Assembly: GCA_002633005.1 (NCBI GenBank)
Contig: NMRA01000784.1
Coordinates: 8,943-38,556, forward strand
Reading direction: 5' to 3'
Source: Phoronis australis
Lineage: Eukaryota > Phoronida > Phoronidae
Length of the DNA stretch: 29,614 nt
A program made the translations under genes and the position numbers. The notes beneath the pieces were generated by a model. The model did not search any database. It saw only the letters and a program-made list of their open reading frames with translations, and had not been told where the DNA came from. Shown piece after piece: positions 11,441 to 24,500 of this stretch (positions are counted from its first letter, which is position 1; each line of letters opens with the position of its first letter).

Positions 11441-12346
11441 AGATAAAATGTGGTTTGTATTTTTGTAAATGAGATGTGTGAAACCTCCCAGCTTGAAATG
11501 TTTTTAAAACACTGAACACGTGAAAGGCGGTTTTTGATAAAATTAAGGGTATGGAAAGGTAAGAGATCGCCTTGGAAACCCATATACAAAACTGATAAAT
11601 ATTTAAACAAGTACAAATTCGTCCAGTTAGCATTAACCAAAGTGTTGCACATCCTCTCAAAACTATTGAACTATAATTTCACAATCAAATGCGATCCCTC
11701 ACATCTAAACCGATTGACACTTTCCTAACTCAAATTACGCACAACTGCAAATACTTGCAAACACTTCAGACAATTTATTGAATTATAGCCAGCTCGTTGT
11801 CACCTTTGCTGGCGCTTTGCTGGAGGTTTGAATTACGCCTAAACTGTTGGCGTATTTGCAATCAAGCTTTAGTCAGACATCTACCTCAAAGGACGCTCAT
11901 GCACAAGACAGACTTTTGTTATAGTCGCGTTAATCATCTTCCGTGACCCTGACTGATAAGTCTTTTGAAATCAATATTAGCTAAAAAGCCATTCCGGTGG
12001 AGAGGATACGAACTAACTGGCAGCGAAAATGACTTCCTCGTGAACAGCCTGTCTGGCTTAAGGGCTAGAGTTTTCAGTTGGTGACGGCCGGATTGTTAGC
12101 GTATATACATATATACATAGTCACGTGATGAGACCCATCAGTCAAGTTACAAATAACACTCATTTCTATCTGAAGGCACGTGATAATTTTTTACATGCAT
12201 GCGTAAAATTTACTTATCCAGCCACAAATTACAGCGCAGTGCCCTCTACCATTGCAAATATTTTGTACGTACAACCATGACCAAGCGTAATTATCTCTTT
12301 CTGTTCATTATAAATCGGACTTCAGAAAATAAGGTAACATGGAGAT
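11441..12346. other. Intergenic downstream of gene B
   Basis: No recognised gene. Open frames here are short or antisense to the LINE relic. The left part may be further eroded LINE sequence. A TATACATATATAC run lies near 12101-12115. Confidence 0.4.
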
Positions 12347-12352
12347 TTTATT
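12347..12352 (-). terminator. Polyadenylation signal AATAAA of gene B
   Basis: The plus-strand TTTATT reads AATAAA on the minus strand, 22 nt after the gene B stop codon, implying a very short 3' UTR. It is close enough that a downstream alternative cannot be excluded. Confidence 0.55.
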
Positions 12353-12374
12353 GGTCCAGTCTAAAAGCTCCAAA

Positions 12375-12520
12375 TTATTCGTTTGCGCACACTTCTTGGG
12401 CAACTATGCGACATCCTCCGCCATAGCACGTGTATGCGTCATTTCCGTCGATTCCTTCGCATGGTTCAACGTACATCTGGATTGTAACTACCCCTGCCGG
12501 CAACTTGCAGAACCCATCAA
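12375..12520 (-). CDS. Gene B exon 11: terminal exon, end of CTHRC1-like domain 3
   Basis: The acceptor CCGTTTCAG precedes 12520. It encodes IDGFCKLPAG, VTIQMYVEPC and a Cys-rich end (YTC, GGGC, EVC) before TAA at 12377-12375. The STGW signature is replaced by a Cys-containing loop. An AATAAA signal follows 22 nt later. Confidence 0.8.
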
Positions 12521-15500
12521 CTGAAACGGATCAAATGAACGAATGAATGTATTACGTACTTGTAACAAAACAAATTGCAGTATCTATCAAGGAAAACTTG
12601 TGTCTTGATAATCGGCACCCAGAGTCCCTCTCGGCGGACACAACGCAGGCATGAAAGCCAAAGCGGAAAATTCCAAGACACGAATTTTCTATGCAAGATT
12701 TAACAGGAAAAACATTCGTTTTGCAATGCAGAATCCAATATCAATACATCAAACCCAGAACTTTCCAAAACATTATTTTCACTCAGAAAGACCAAAAACT
12801 CATGTTCAAAATTTACCGGTATCATGTCGAAGTCAGGACCAAAATTTATCATGTCAGAGCTTATTTTGTTTAATTTATCACATAAGGACCAAAAATTTAA
12901 CATTCCAGGAACAAGATGCTAGGACCGACAATTTAATACGCCTGGACCGATTGTGGGAGACAATTGTTAATTACGAAATATATGTGTAAACCAATTATCT
13001 ATTGGACAAAATTACTTGATATAGAAGACCATAGGTACCCACTGAAGTGTTATAGTATGCTTAGGGAACAAGGTAAAAATGGTAATTGTAACTGGGCTCA
13101 CCGTGTCAAAGAAATTGTGTATAGGTACAGTATACGGCTATTGAGAAGTGTGGTTATTTGGCGCAGGCAATAGTGCTGAATTTTTTTTGGTATTCAAACA
13201 CAGAGTACTGGATTGTGGCGTACAGGAATGGCAACTGGAAATAGGTAGCTCAAATGAATACGAATTTTATAGGCTTATTAAACGTGATCTTGTTAGCCAG
13301 CAATATGTGAATTATTTAAGCGCTTATTCGAGAATACTTGCGCAATTTCGATGTTCAGGTCATTCTCTTAATATAGAGAAAGGGAGACATATGGTATTCC
13401 TATAGGTGAGAGAATATGCTTCATATGCTGTCTGAAATTGAACTTGAGCCTCATTTCATGTTTCGATGCCCTGTTCTTGGAGACCTTAGAAGAAATCTTC
13501 TACCAGACCTTGTGAATGTAACTATAATCTTGTTGGGTTGTTCCAACAGAAAAATCGTGACAGTACATGTATCTAACACCTTGCATTGTATATTCAGAAG
13601 GCTATGGCTTTAAGAGAAGAACTGCTCTTCGTGTAAATACTCTGAATTTATGTATTTATGTATGAGTAGGCGAAGCCTACGATGTACAAGAAATGATATT
13701 GATATTGATTGATTGAATGATGAAATATTACTCATATAAAAATAGTCTCGCAAAACGAGACTCTCGTAAGATTGTAATGGTAACTGGTTCTCGGATAGTT
13801 TCCAGCACACCAGAAGACCCTGGGATGTTTGTTAAATAGTACTTTATTTGCATAGTTGTTGAAATAAATTCTCGCTGAACATCTTTGCGGGTGCATCCGT
13901 TTTTGATTATACGCTATACCTGAAAATTACCAATTGGCAATAAGTTTGTTCACCAGGTAAACATACATGTACGTGTCTCCCTAAATTCACGGAGCTATTG
14001 CGAATACTCACTGATCATCATGTGATTCTGGTCGTCGAGTGTTTCTTTTTGCAATGCGCGGGTGTAAATGCCACCGGCTATTGGTCCCGGATCCTGACAT
14101 CGCTGACCGTTGAGTAGGAATCCCCACGTGGAACACGTATCGTTACCACTTTGGCGCAGATTACCTTGATAGTAAACGCGGAGGTAACTGGTTGAGGACT
14201 GCTTATTGAAAGTAGCGTTCTGTAATAGAAGAATGACTGCTGAACAGAGGGCTTTTATTTTTTTCAAAACAAGCTTGCGTAATTGTAAGTTTTATGAGTT
14301 TTGTCTGAAGAAACAAGGGATTGGCAGTTCTTTGGAAGTCCATGCACTTGTCTCGGGAATCATGTAAGACTACATTCATAACCTGAGGTGGACTACATGT
14401 AATTAGGACTTGCTCTTTTGACTGAAACAATGGGTGGGTATAATGCCGCTTTAGTACATCCTTTTTCGAAACAAAATAAAGATATGGTTTGGAACCAGTT
14501 TGGATAGTAGGCGTCCAACTGCAAAGAAGTTGCCAAACATTACTAACGGTAGTGGTGTACCATCAAAAATTAAAATTGACCTAAAAAGTCGTTGAAACTC
14601 TGATGATAAGTTTGAAAATATTTGAATCTGAAGTTTCGAATAAACTAACTTGCGGTAAAATCAGTTTTATGAAGATTTTAACTAAAAATTAGCGGAGATA
14701 GTTCTGTATCTTTAAACAGTGATACCGTTTTAGGGATTCCATCTTGAAAATTAACATCAAGTAAAAATTAATTTGAACATGCTATTGATACCTCCATTGT
14801 TTTGCTATCAAATTACCTTTCTGTTTTGTTAAATTTTATTGACATACTGGTATAATGTCAAAATCAAATTCTCCAGGTTTCTCACTTTCAGAAAACTTGT
14901 ACTTTTTCAGAATTTTAATCTGCATGTAAGTTATCATCGTGATAAAAATCCGCCCACCTCCAATCTCAATGAATTCCATTTCAGCTTATCACGTAAGTAT
15001 TGGGTAAATTGGTATCAACATCTTACAAATGACAAAGATCCGACATCTGTAGGGTCAGCTTCGTCCCAATACCATTGTTGAAGGTTGTAATAGTTGCAGA
15101 TGCGATCTCCGTTCGGAAGGTCTGAAAAGGGTCGGAGACGATTATTCAACAAGGCAAGAAAACACTGACTGTACAATTTCTGCACGCACCTTCACACGTG
15201 GTATTTGGATAGACAGGGCATTTCACACAAATATACGTGAAGTAGGATGAGTTACTCAAGCTCATAAGTTCGACTTTGTTACAACCAGTTGTTGTTCGTA
15301 AGAAAAGGACTAATATTTTCAACAAGAACAATTTAAGTTAAATAGTAGCACTAATAAATTCACGGTTAAAGACAACACTAGGTTTTGCCTGTTCTGGCTT
15401 CTCAGAGTGGTGACGTAATTTTGCGACACGACTCTCTCTTGCTGTTACACTGTGCGTACGCCAACGCAAAAGCGCATAAATTGACCTGACATTAGGAGAG

Positions 15501-18500
15501 CACTCCGAAACAGCTGGAACCGCCAGAAATCCGTGTTGTCTTTTACAGTACATGTTTGTGTACATGTCAATGTGACTGTAAAAGAGTTAGTGTTTGTGAA
15601 AAATGAAGAGCAGTCTACGAGGAAGAATTGGGTAAAGGATGAAAGAAAGCTGATGGGCGGAAAGACCACAGGCCTCGAGAAAAGATGTAGAGGTCTGACC
15701 TGAATACATGTATGAGAGTTACTTCTAAAGTAACGTGGTGATAGTATACCTCTGTGATAGCCATGTCATGAGTCACTAATTGATACTGGACCATTACCCA
15801 AGATTGGTGACAATACTTGTTCTCTTTTACTCTGCTCCTACTCTCATGTCACCTGGCGCGAGCAGTGTAAAAATGGTCAGTCACCAATTTGGGCAAACGA
15901 AGGACTTTTCGAAAAAATGTTTAATTGAGGGAGCAATTCACTCAAGCCGGGAGGAGTCAATGACGCCAACGATCTCTTAAGGTGTCCTTCTATGCGTACA
16001 CGGTACAGTGCATATACCAACATAACTTTGATGGTTTAATCAGTGTAAGGTGTTGCTCGTCAAAAACCTTCCGCTCCTATAGCTGCCCTGTGGGATGGCC
16101 ACCGTCCGTACTGGGGTCAGTTGAGACGGTGATACTGCTTAGTAATACTGGTGCTTAGATAGCATTCACCGAATTGAATACTACCGTGGTTTCGATTAGA
16201 GAAGCTCTTAGCATACTATAAACATGCATGCAGTGGACACAAACAAAATTGAAACAGTCTTTCCGAAACTGCATGCATTCGGTGTTGATTATCATAAGTT
16301 TAGTCCAACATGGACATAGTGAACATACCAGCAGCCTGAGGGACACCCATTCTTATTTCCTCGACAATCCATCTGTTTGCAGTTGAAAATCCTGCATCTA
16401 CATCTATGGAGTTGGCTGAGTATACTTGCAGTGAGACTGTTAATTTACCGGAAGGTAGGCCTCTGCAGATACCGTCGACTAAAAGAGCAAAATAAGAGAG
16501 TCGTAAACATTTGCGACGCAGTGGCGGCAGGACCTGCGGCTGCATCAACCGATGTCTAGAATCTTACATATCTCATGCACAGATAACACGAATATGTGAA
16601 CAACCTGAAGAGAAATCTAGTGTTGCGTCCCACATGTTGCGCCACGCAAAATTGGGAGTGTTTATAAAACTGTAACGATACAGTCCATTGAAGTTGCTTA
16701 ATCTGAGAGAACACGTTAGGAGAACAAATATTCACGAATCATTGGAATTGCCATTGGGCCTGGAAAACTGGGGTTAACCAATAAATGTGCCCCATGTGCT
16801 GTTCCTACGTTCGCTTTACAACTGACACGGATTTATCTTTTCCACAAAGAGTGGTCAAGACCCCTCGAACTTACGCCCATTTGTGCCATCTAAAATTATT
16901 CCGTGCCTGTTTTCCAGAATTCCGTTGACGGGTCCAGGGTCCGTGCACGTGTTACCATTAAAGTAGATAGTCCAACGAGTCAAGTCTGCATTCCTTAACA
17001 CGAACGTACCAAGAAATACAACGTGGACAGCTGTGTCGTCTGCTCGCTTCTCAAACTCTTGAGACTGGATAACACATTGAATATCATAATTACATGTACA
17101 ATACCGACTGTCAAAGAAGAAAAAATATTGTCACTGAGACATAAATCTCATGATAACAACATTCTTTCACCCGTACAAGAAGAAGCTGAAGCTTGAAAAA
17201 TTGTACAATGACGTCCTGAAGTTAAACAACTAATAGGGATAATGAATCCAAATTACAACCAGCTTCGTCCAGAAAGTGGGAAATATGGGGTCGATCGAGT
17301 GGCCATCAATTCAACATAATGCAGTGAGAAACCTAGACTGTGACACAGGTGGTCATCTTATCTCTTTTCTCGTTAGTGCACTTGTAACTTCCATTTTGCA
17401 TTTATGCTCTGAAGGTGAAAGAACCATTCCGAAGTATAGCGACTTCATTAATGCCTGTCTCGTGTTTGTCGCTCATAATGAACATCTGACACTGTACACA
17501 ACTGATCTAAGATCGTTACTATGTACCTACATGTATGTACGTATTAGTGGACACTTGAAGAATGTGAACGATACAGCTGCAATGTAGCGTTGAATTAAAC
17601 TAAAACGTGTATACATGTATAGTTTGCGAATTTCAACATGAGCACCAGAGCCTCTAGCCATCATAATCGTCACAAATTCCATCACATTTGCTATTACTAG
17701 GATTCCGGTTATCCCAATGATCGAGATGAAAACCAGAGTGTACATTAACCTTCATTGACATTTTCAACTCATCACAGTCTAAGGGGTGTATGACGGAGAG
17801 ATTGCTGAACCTTACGTGACGTCAACAACAACACTATTCTTAAACTTAACACTCTGTCGGAAAGACGCAAAGCATGTTTCCTAATTGGTTAAGGTTAAAG
17901 ATTGTCCTACCCAAAGCGTTCCACTGGTGCCTGACTTCGTCCCTAACCACACTTTTTGTTGAACATTGAATCTTGACAGTAAAGGACATCTTCCTGCAAA
18001 TAAATTGATAAGGTGGGAATTTTAAGCATGTTCACGAACAGAAAACTTGAACCGTTTTGTCTACTGTACTAAAGGGACTACGATGACTACAAATTGCTAG
18101 AAAATTATAACTGCAATTAATAACGTGAACAATATTTAGGCTTTGTTGATTGTTGAGGCTCTTTCTAAGTGTTCCCTGAGATGGTGAGGATGAGGAAGGA
18201 AACGTAGATGATGGAAGAAGAGAAAATTATAAAGAGCTTGATTGACATTGTGGAATTGAGATACATACATGTATGTATGAATAGCAAAAATATTTCAGTA
18301 TTTTTAGAAAGTCTGTGGCTTTGTTGACCTCCATGAAGAGAAAATGACAATCTGAGAGACATTTGCCAGAAATATCGACTCAGTTTTAATAGCAAAAATA
18401 TTTCAGTATTTTTAGAAAGTCTGTGGCTTTGTTGACTTCCATGAAGAGAAAATGACAATCTGAGAGACATTTGCCAGAAGTATCGACTCAGTTTTAACAA

Positions 18501-21500
18501 CCATTTGTGTACTAGCTAAGAACGCTTTTTGCTCACTTGACAGTGGTTAGAGAAAGAGTGAAAAACCAATTGCAGAGCAATGAGAAGACACAAATTCCAT
18601 TGTACAGGCAAATTATACTTTATTGACAACTTCGACGCCGAGTTTTTGTGTAGAAAAATGCAGAGAAAAAACACAAGCCTTAGGCTGTGAGCTAAAATCC
18701 GACAGGGAACGAATTTCGTTTGCAAAAGAAAAGTTTTAAGGCAGGCAGAAATGAATGTAAGTACATTGCATACACTCTCCATGGAGCGAATGAGGGCTAA
18801 CACTTCGTATTAACAGCGTCAATGCCTGGTTTATACATGTACTTGGTGTCTGGTGGATGTTTCTGCTCGTAGTTAGGCCGACATATGTCCAGGCCATAAG
18901 TTCGAACACACTATTCGCCACGCACTCCGCTAATATAAATTGTTGTGTACTTTCAAAAAGCTCCGTTATCATTTGCGGGGTCCCTAAACAAATAAAGCTT
19001 TGTAAAAATTTTCTTTCGTCTTTATTTTCAAATCTTATGGTTACTTTATTGTATTAAGCTTGCTTGAACCTTTTAGGAATAGACTTACATGTTCATCCTC
19101 GTGTCCGTTTTCAAACGCCTGTACACAGTACATGCTGGTCTGGGNATCCCAGCCTGGGATTTTTTATTAGGGGAACATCAAAGGGTACATACAAGTCCGG
19201 TGCTGGTAGTTAGCAAATGTTTTCTTTTTAATCTCGAATTCTCTCCGTGTTTCGCCGTGTCTTGGTAACAGAGTTACATATCTCCCGAGAGGATGGAATC
19301 ACCCTACGGCTCTGGTACAGAAGTTGAAGCACATGCAATAGGTACCGAACTAAACATCACTGTAATGGTATTTATCTCTCATTAATCAACAGTTTACCAT
19401 CTGTCTTTCCCATGTCGTTCTCTTCGAGAGTAATCGACAGTCCAATCTGGTCCTTTAATGGCCACCCAGTGCTGTGTTTTGGAGGAATCCCCTTTGTACA
19501 CGGTTCCACGGCAAACTGCACTTTTGTTGTCCCCATTGGAATGTCGTCACAGATTCCATCGACTGTCGCAGAGAATGTTCATGATTAGTGTTTCCAAATA
19601 TTATTCCAAGAACCACATGAGTTAATGAAGATTTGATAAGTGACTTGACAGTCCGTTAGTAAAATGGGTTTGTTAAAAATCAATTAATGTCAAAATGAAC
19701 GGATCGATATACACACATCGATGTTTGTTTTGTTACTTCGCCAGAGAAATTTGGCCAAGTATGTAGCTTAGTCCGTCTCTGTTTTGAAGGTCATATTTCT
19801 AACTGGTATTAAATCAGTAACCATCCACTAATTTCTTAATGCCTCGTGAGATTTAATGTTTGCCATTATGCTTTCGATCTTAAATGGTGGGTGCACCGAC
19901 CTTCAAGACGTTTTTGCACCAAAATCATGTTTTGTCTCAGAGGTGGTAACATGCGTGAAATGAACATTAAATTTAATTGATTTTTATTGACATTTTCATA
20001 GTGAAATTCGGGTTCATTTTACTGACATTTTTTACAGTGAATAAATTAATTGTTGCGTTTCACTTGTTGCGTTTTATTGACATTTTTATAATAAATAAAT
20101 TATTTGCTGCGTTAGGAATACAGTGTAAGTACACGATCCAGAAATACAACACTTACTTCTAGAAGAATGATGCCGATTCGTCGGAGCAAAATTCGCCCAC
20201 CACATCTCTATTGAGCCCGGATACTGACACGGTTCCCCGTTGACGAGAAAGGACCAGCGAGTGCACACTGCCCCAAGAACGCCGCGAAATTGTACGCGCA
20301 GTGACGTTTGGTTTTGCTTCTTGTCGTACAATAAATTCTGAAAAATATCAGTCGGTTTCACAGTTTTGGGGTAAAGTGATACCCAATTTCCTGAAAAATT
20401 ACACAATCACAGATGTTTATTTAAAACGGTCGCTAATTCTCGTTCCGGCAGTCAAAGAAACAAGCTTTGATTTAGACAATTTAACGCAATAAAATTGTTC
20501 TCAACTTTTGCCTGTACTTGATGACAAGTTTTTTATTTGTCTGCAAAAAGTTTTCTCGTATAAAACTACTGTGATGATAATTTTACACAAAATCTGCTAA
20601 ACATTGATTTCTGGGAACTAGCCACGCCATATTGAAATTCACCATCCCGCCAGACGGCTATCAAGTCTCTACGACGCGTCACTTACAGATTCATTGTAAT
20701 ACGGAGGGTGGGTTCAAGTTGCTGGTATTTAACATTTTAATACCTTCCCTCCTAAATGTATTGTAATGCCGGTAAATTTCCACTGCTGAACGGTGGAGTG
20801 TACAAAGGGCTTACGGAAAAAGGCACCCATGTTAATTTCTTATTCTTTGCTTATTACTTAAATTTGTCTTTCATTTTGTAATTCTGTTTTTGTCTTACTA
20901 TCTGTTTCTTTTATACTGAGGGCCCCATGGAAAGCAGTGTGAACTGATGGGGCTACCCTCATTGTAAATATTACATTAATAAAATAAATAATAACAAAAT
21001 AAAAGGCAACCCTCTGAAAATATACGTGCAAACCTCAAAGACACCACAGCTATGGTGGTGACCTGTTTACTATTTCCTATCGATGTTGTTTCACTCATTT
21101 CACTTTATGAACGTAACCTGACTCATATGTCGCTGATTGTTTGTATCCTGATGATTTATATTGAATATACTAAACGTCGAATTAATGTGAAATTTTTACT
21201 TGTGCCGCGATTGATTATTCTATTATGGATTTTTAATCAGTTAAGTTCCTACCAAGTCCGATGGTAGCGCTGTCTGTTCTTTCTCTCCAGCTTCCTGTTG
21301 GCCCAGCCTCAAGCAACAGTACGTTCACTCGTAAGTTTTCCTAATTAGACAATTGGCGGTGGACAGGATTGTTCATCCATGAACAACCCTGCCCATGTGG
21401 CACATACTGAGCCACAACACCACGTTCCTTACAATATCTCTTTTTATCACTCCGGCTGGTCTGCTCACTCAGCTTGTCCGGAACCTGCTTTGCAGGTTGT

Positions 21501-24500
21501 TGTAGCCCAGTTGGGTGTTTGGTGTACCACGTGGCACTTTATATGATGCAGTATTTAGCCACTTGGCAGTTTGTGCCCACTTGGTACTTGTTATTGAATT
21601 TGTTGTTTTGCTCGACCCAGTTGGTTGGCAATCGGCCAATACCCATTTGGTATTACATTGTATGTACCCATTTGGTACTATGCTAAACTGTGCCACTTAG
21701 TATGCGATACTCAATTACACTTTGGGTATCGGAAATGTGTATGTTACCTCTTGTAATTAAGGAGCCCATCTGGTTCCTTCTATGAAATATTTATTTGTAG
21801 AAGTGTGAGCCTGAAATTCCCAATACAACTTAAAGTATATATTGTTCTTGTTGTTTTATTTGTCCCCAATGATTAATCCTTAAAGATATGGTCAGTGGTT
21901 AAAAGGATCCGCCGTCACAATCTGGATTGAGCGTGGAGCCAGCCTCCCGTTCAGTAACGTTAGAACCTCGCTGAAAAGCAAGACTTCGCTGGATTACGTG
22001 AGATGTTTCCGTGTACTTTAAATGAGAACACGTGACTGTGGCTAGATATTTGCTAGATCCTAGCGCTGCTGAACGCTCGCCCGGTCTCAAGCGACAACGG
22101 ACAGTCGGCTCGTTCGCAAACCCTTGAAATCACCTGCAAGTTGACTAAGGAACCGTGCGATTTGAGACCAATTTTATAACGGTGACTGGTCTGTATCAGA
22201 ATTAGTGTATTTTACGATAGAGGGTAGGTTGATAACAGCTTCATATTGGTGCAAGCCATTCAATGCTCGACAAATTGGAAAATTTTCCTGTTTTGTGTGA
22301 CGTTCTCAATACACAATGGTGCGAGCTACAGGGAAGCTAAAGTTAAATGCCTCTCTGCTGCAATTTTGAAATAATGGTAATAATTAAATCATTTCTCACT
22401 TGAACATTGGACTGAAATGGAACTCTTACGATCACATTGTGACGTCATGCTTGCAGGTGGGGCACGAATCAAGTACTTATGTTCCACAAATATCGATTGG
22501 TTTTTAATTTGTACATTAAAGATAATTGTGTATATTCTCCAGTGACTCAATTTTGATTTTAGCTTTAAAATTTTCTGAAAGACGGGAAGACAATTTAAAG
22601 TTATTTTCATTAGAATTGTTTCAGAAAGAACAACAGGTCTGTACGTATTCCATTTAAAGCGGAAATCACTCTAAGTAGGGTACAAGTTTACTAATTTGCT
22701 GTTCCGTGTGACCATACATACAAATGTATAGATACTCTATAGTCTATGGTTTGACCACGCTTGGCGCACGAAGAGACACAACTACTATCCTTGCAGAGCC
22801 AAATCACGAGGAATGATAACGAACTGCACGATATTTTGAAGCCTTGAAACTAGCCCNCCCCCCCCCCCCGTTTGACTAATGAGCAATTTTACAAATTTCA
22901 GACCAACTTCATGACCGTAGGAGATATAAATCAAAAGTTTTTTCTTTGATGAAAGGAGAACATATTTCGGCTCTCTAAGATTTCAAGAATGTACATGTAA
23001 AATCGGAACCTGCGTTAATATTGTACCTTATCGACTTGTTGGTGTAATTAGCGAGATACCTACAAAACTGTAGAGTTTAACTAAGCAAAAGTATACGTTT
23101 TGTGAATGTAGAAAATCTTTAGAAATTTGATTTCCCTTTATACCAGTATTCTATGTCTTTTTAGTAAAATTTAGCAAAAACGGAAATCCACGAAAAGACA
23201 ATGGTGTCAATAACGTGACAAAATTTCATTCGATAGATACATGTATGTTCAAGATAATATCTAAAAAATGCTGTTACAGTTTGATAAACTTTATATCGTT
23301 TACGTTTCATGAAACTTTTTTTCATAAAAGTCTTAAAAGTCCTATTTCTGATTGACCCTCGAGCAAAAGTATCAATGTTTTAATACAATTCCTATCAACG
23401 TTTTATACAACAGTGCATAAACCATGATATTTGAAAGTTTTGTAAAAATGCAATAAGTCATTTTTAGATGCATGTAGCAGGTTGCTAAAATTCCCAAATT
23501 TGGTCATTTTTGAGGCTTCTACATAATCTAAACAAATGATGTTACTTCGGCTAATGGGTACACAAAACTTCAGTTTAACGCATTTGCCTTTAAAGTGTTA
23601 TTGTGGTATCCACAATTCTGGAAAACGTGAATCGTATTTTGGTTTAGCAATAACCACATTTAAGTAATTGGTGGCTTTTATAGCTTATGCTTCTGAAATA
23701 ATTTTCTTGCCAACGAAGTATTTTCGGTTTTACTAATCATATCATATACTTGTATGCATGGAAGTAAACGTAACATATGTGTTGACACTAAGTGTCCAAA
23801 AACGAACCTTAAGAATTCCCTCATCCATGGTCGAATAGAAACCAGGGTAATAAAAGTGCTGGACGTTGGTGGCGCCAGTGTCTGTACACTTCTCTGAAAG
23901 CAATGGTAATAAAAACATAGTGTTGTACTTACATGATAAGGGTTTGAGATGGTCATGAAAGCACTTAGTACATACCGTGCAAGGGACAGGAGGCTTCAAA
24001 TTCACAGCCTCGTGTCCCTAGAATTTTCTTTTAAGCTCTCTTTGATCTTCAAGCAATCTTTATGAGCTTTTTCGTCGTTGCTCCAAATTCTAAATCTTTA
24101 TATGAAAGAAATAACAGGAAGGAACAGGGTGCAAAATCGACAACAAGTTAGAAAGCAACAAGGCGTTAAGCTTCATAAACACACAGGCCAAGTATTAGGA
24201 ATGTTTGAATACGAAAAAGTTTGGTTTTGTTTCTTTTGCGTGAAATAAGGCAATGTTGTGAATGACTGAGTTTGCGATTTTTAATACTTTCAAACAAAAC
24301 GTCTTACCAATGACGGTGCAGTCCGAAGTGTAGAAATCCCAGTCCGGGTCATCGACCAAATTTGCCGAGTCGACGCACGGAAAAAGTCGACATATATTAT
24401 TAGCCCTGTTGACATTGAAAGAGAAGCAACCGTCGTCTCGGAGACACGCGTCTCCACAAACCATCCGAGAAGCAGCTATGACATTTTTGGCAGTTTCATC

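Larger units (their letters stand above)
20338..23807 (-). other. Intron 2 of gene B (3470 bp)
   Basis: It contains the LINE tail, the motif cluster at 21505-21705, TIR element copy 2 and a C-homopolymer interrupted by an N at 22857. From 22862 to 23807 nothing is recognised beyond AT-rich sequence. Confidence 0.6.

Noticed and set aside
11194-11652. 152-codon minus-strand open frame
   Set aside because: It overlaps the plus-strand LINE relic in part, another long frame overlaps it, it has no recognisable domain or signal, and composition looks non-coding.
15445-15669. Signal-peptide-like minus-strand frame as a separate first exon for domain 3
   Set aside because: No suitable donor in phase 1 was found that joins it to 15309 or 15121, and its sequence has no cysteine pattern of the family.
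18165-18500. Minus-strand open frame with a repeated peptide
   Set aside because: The repetition comes from the 108-bp tandem duplication inside an intron, not from a repeat protein.
22857-22870. Poly-C run with an N as a functional element
   Set aside because: A homopolymer next to an undetermined base is most simply a sequencing limit.
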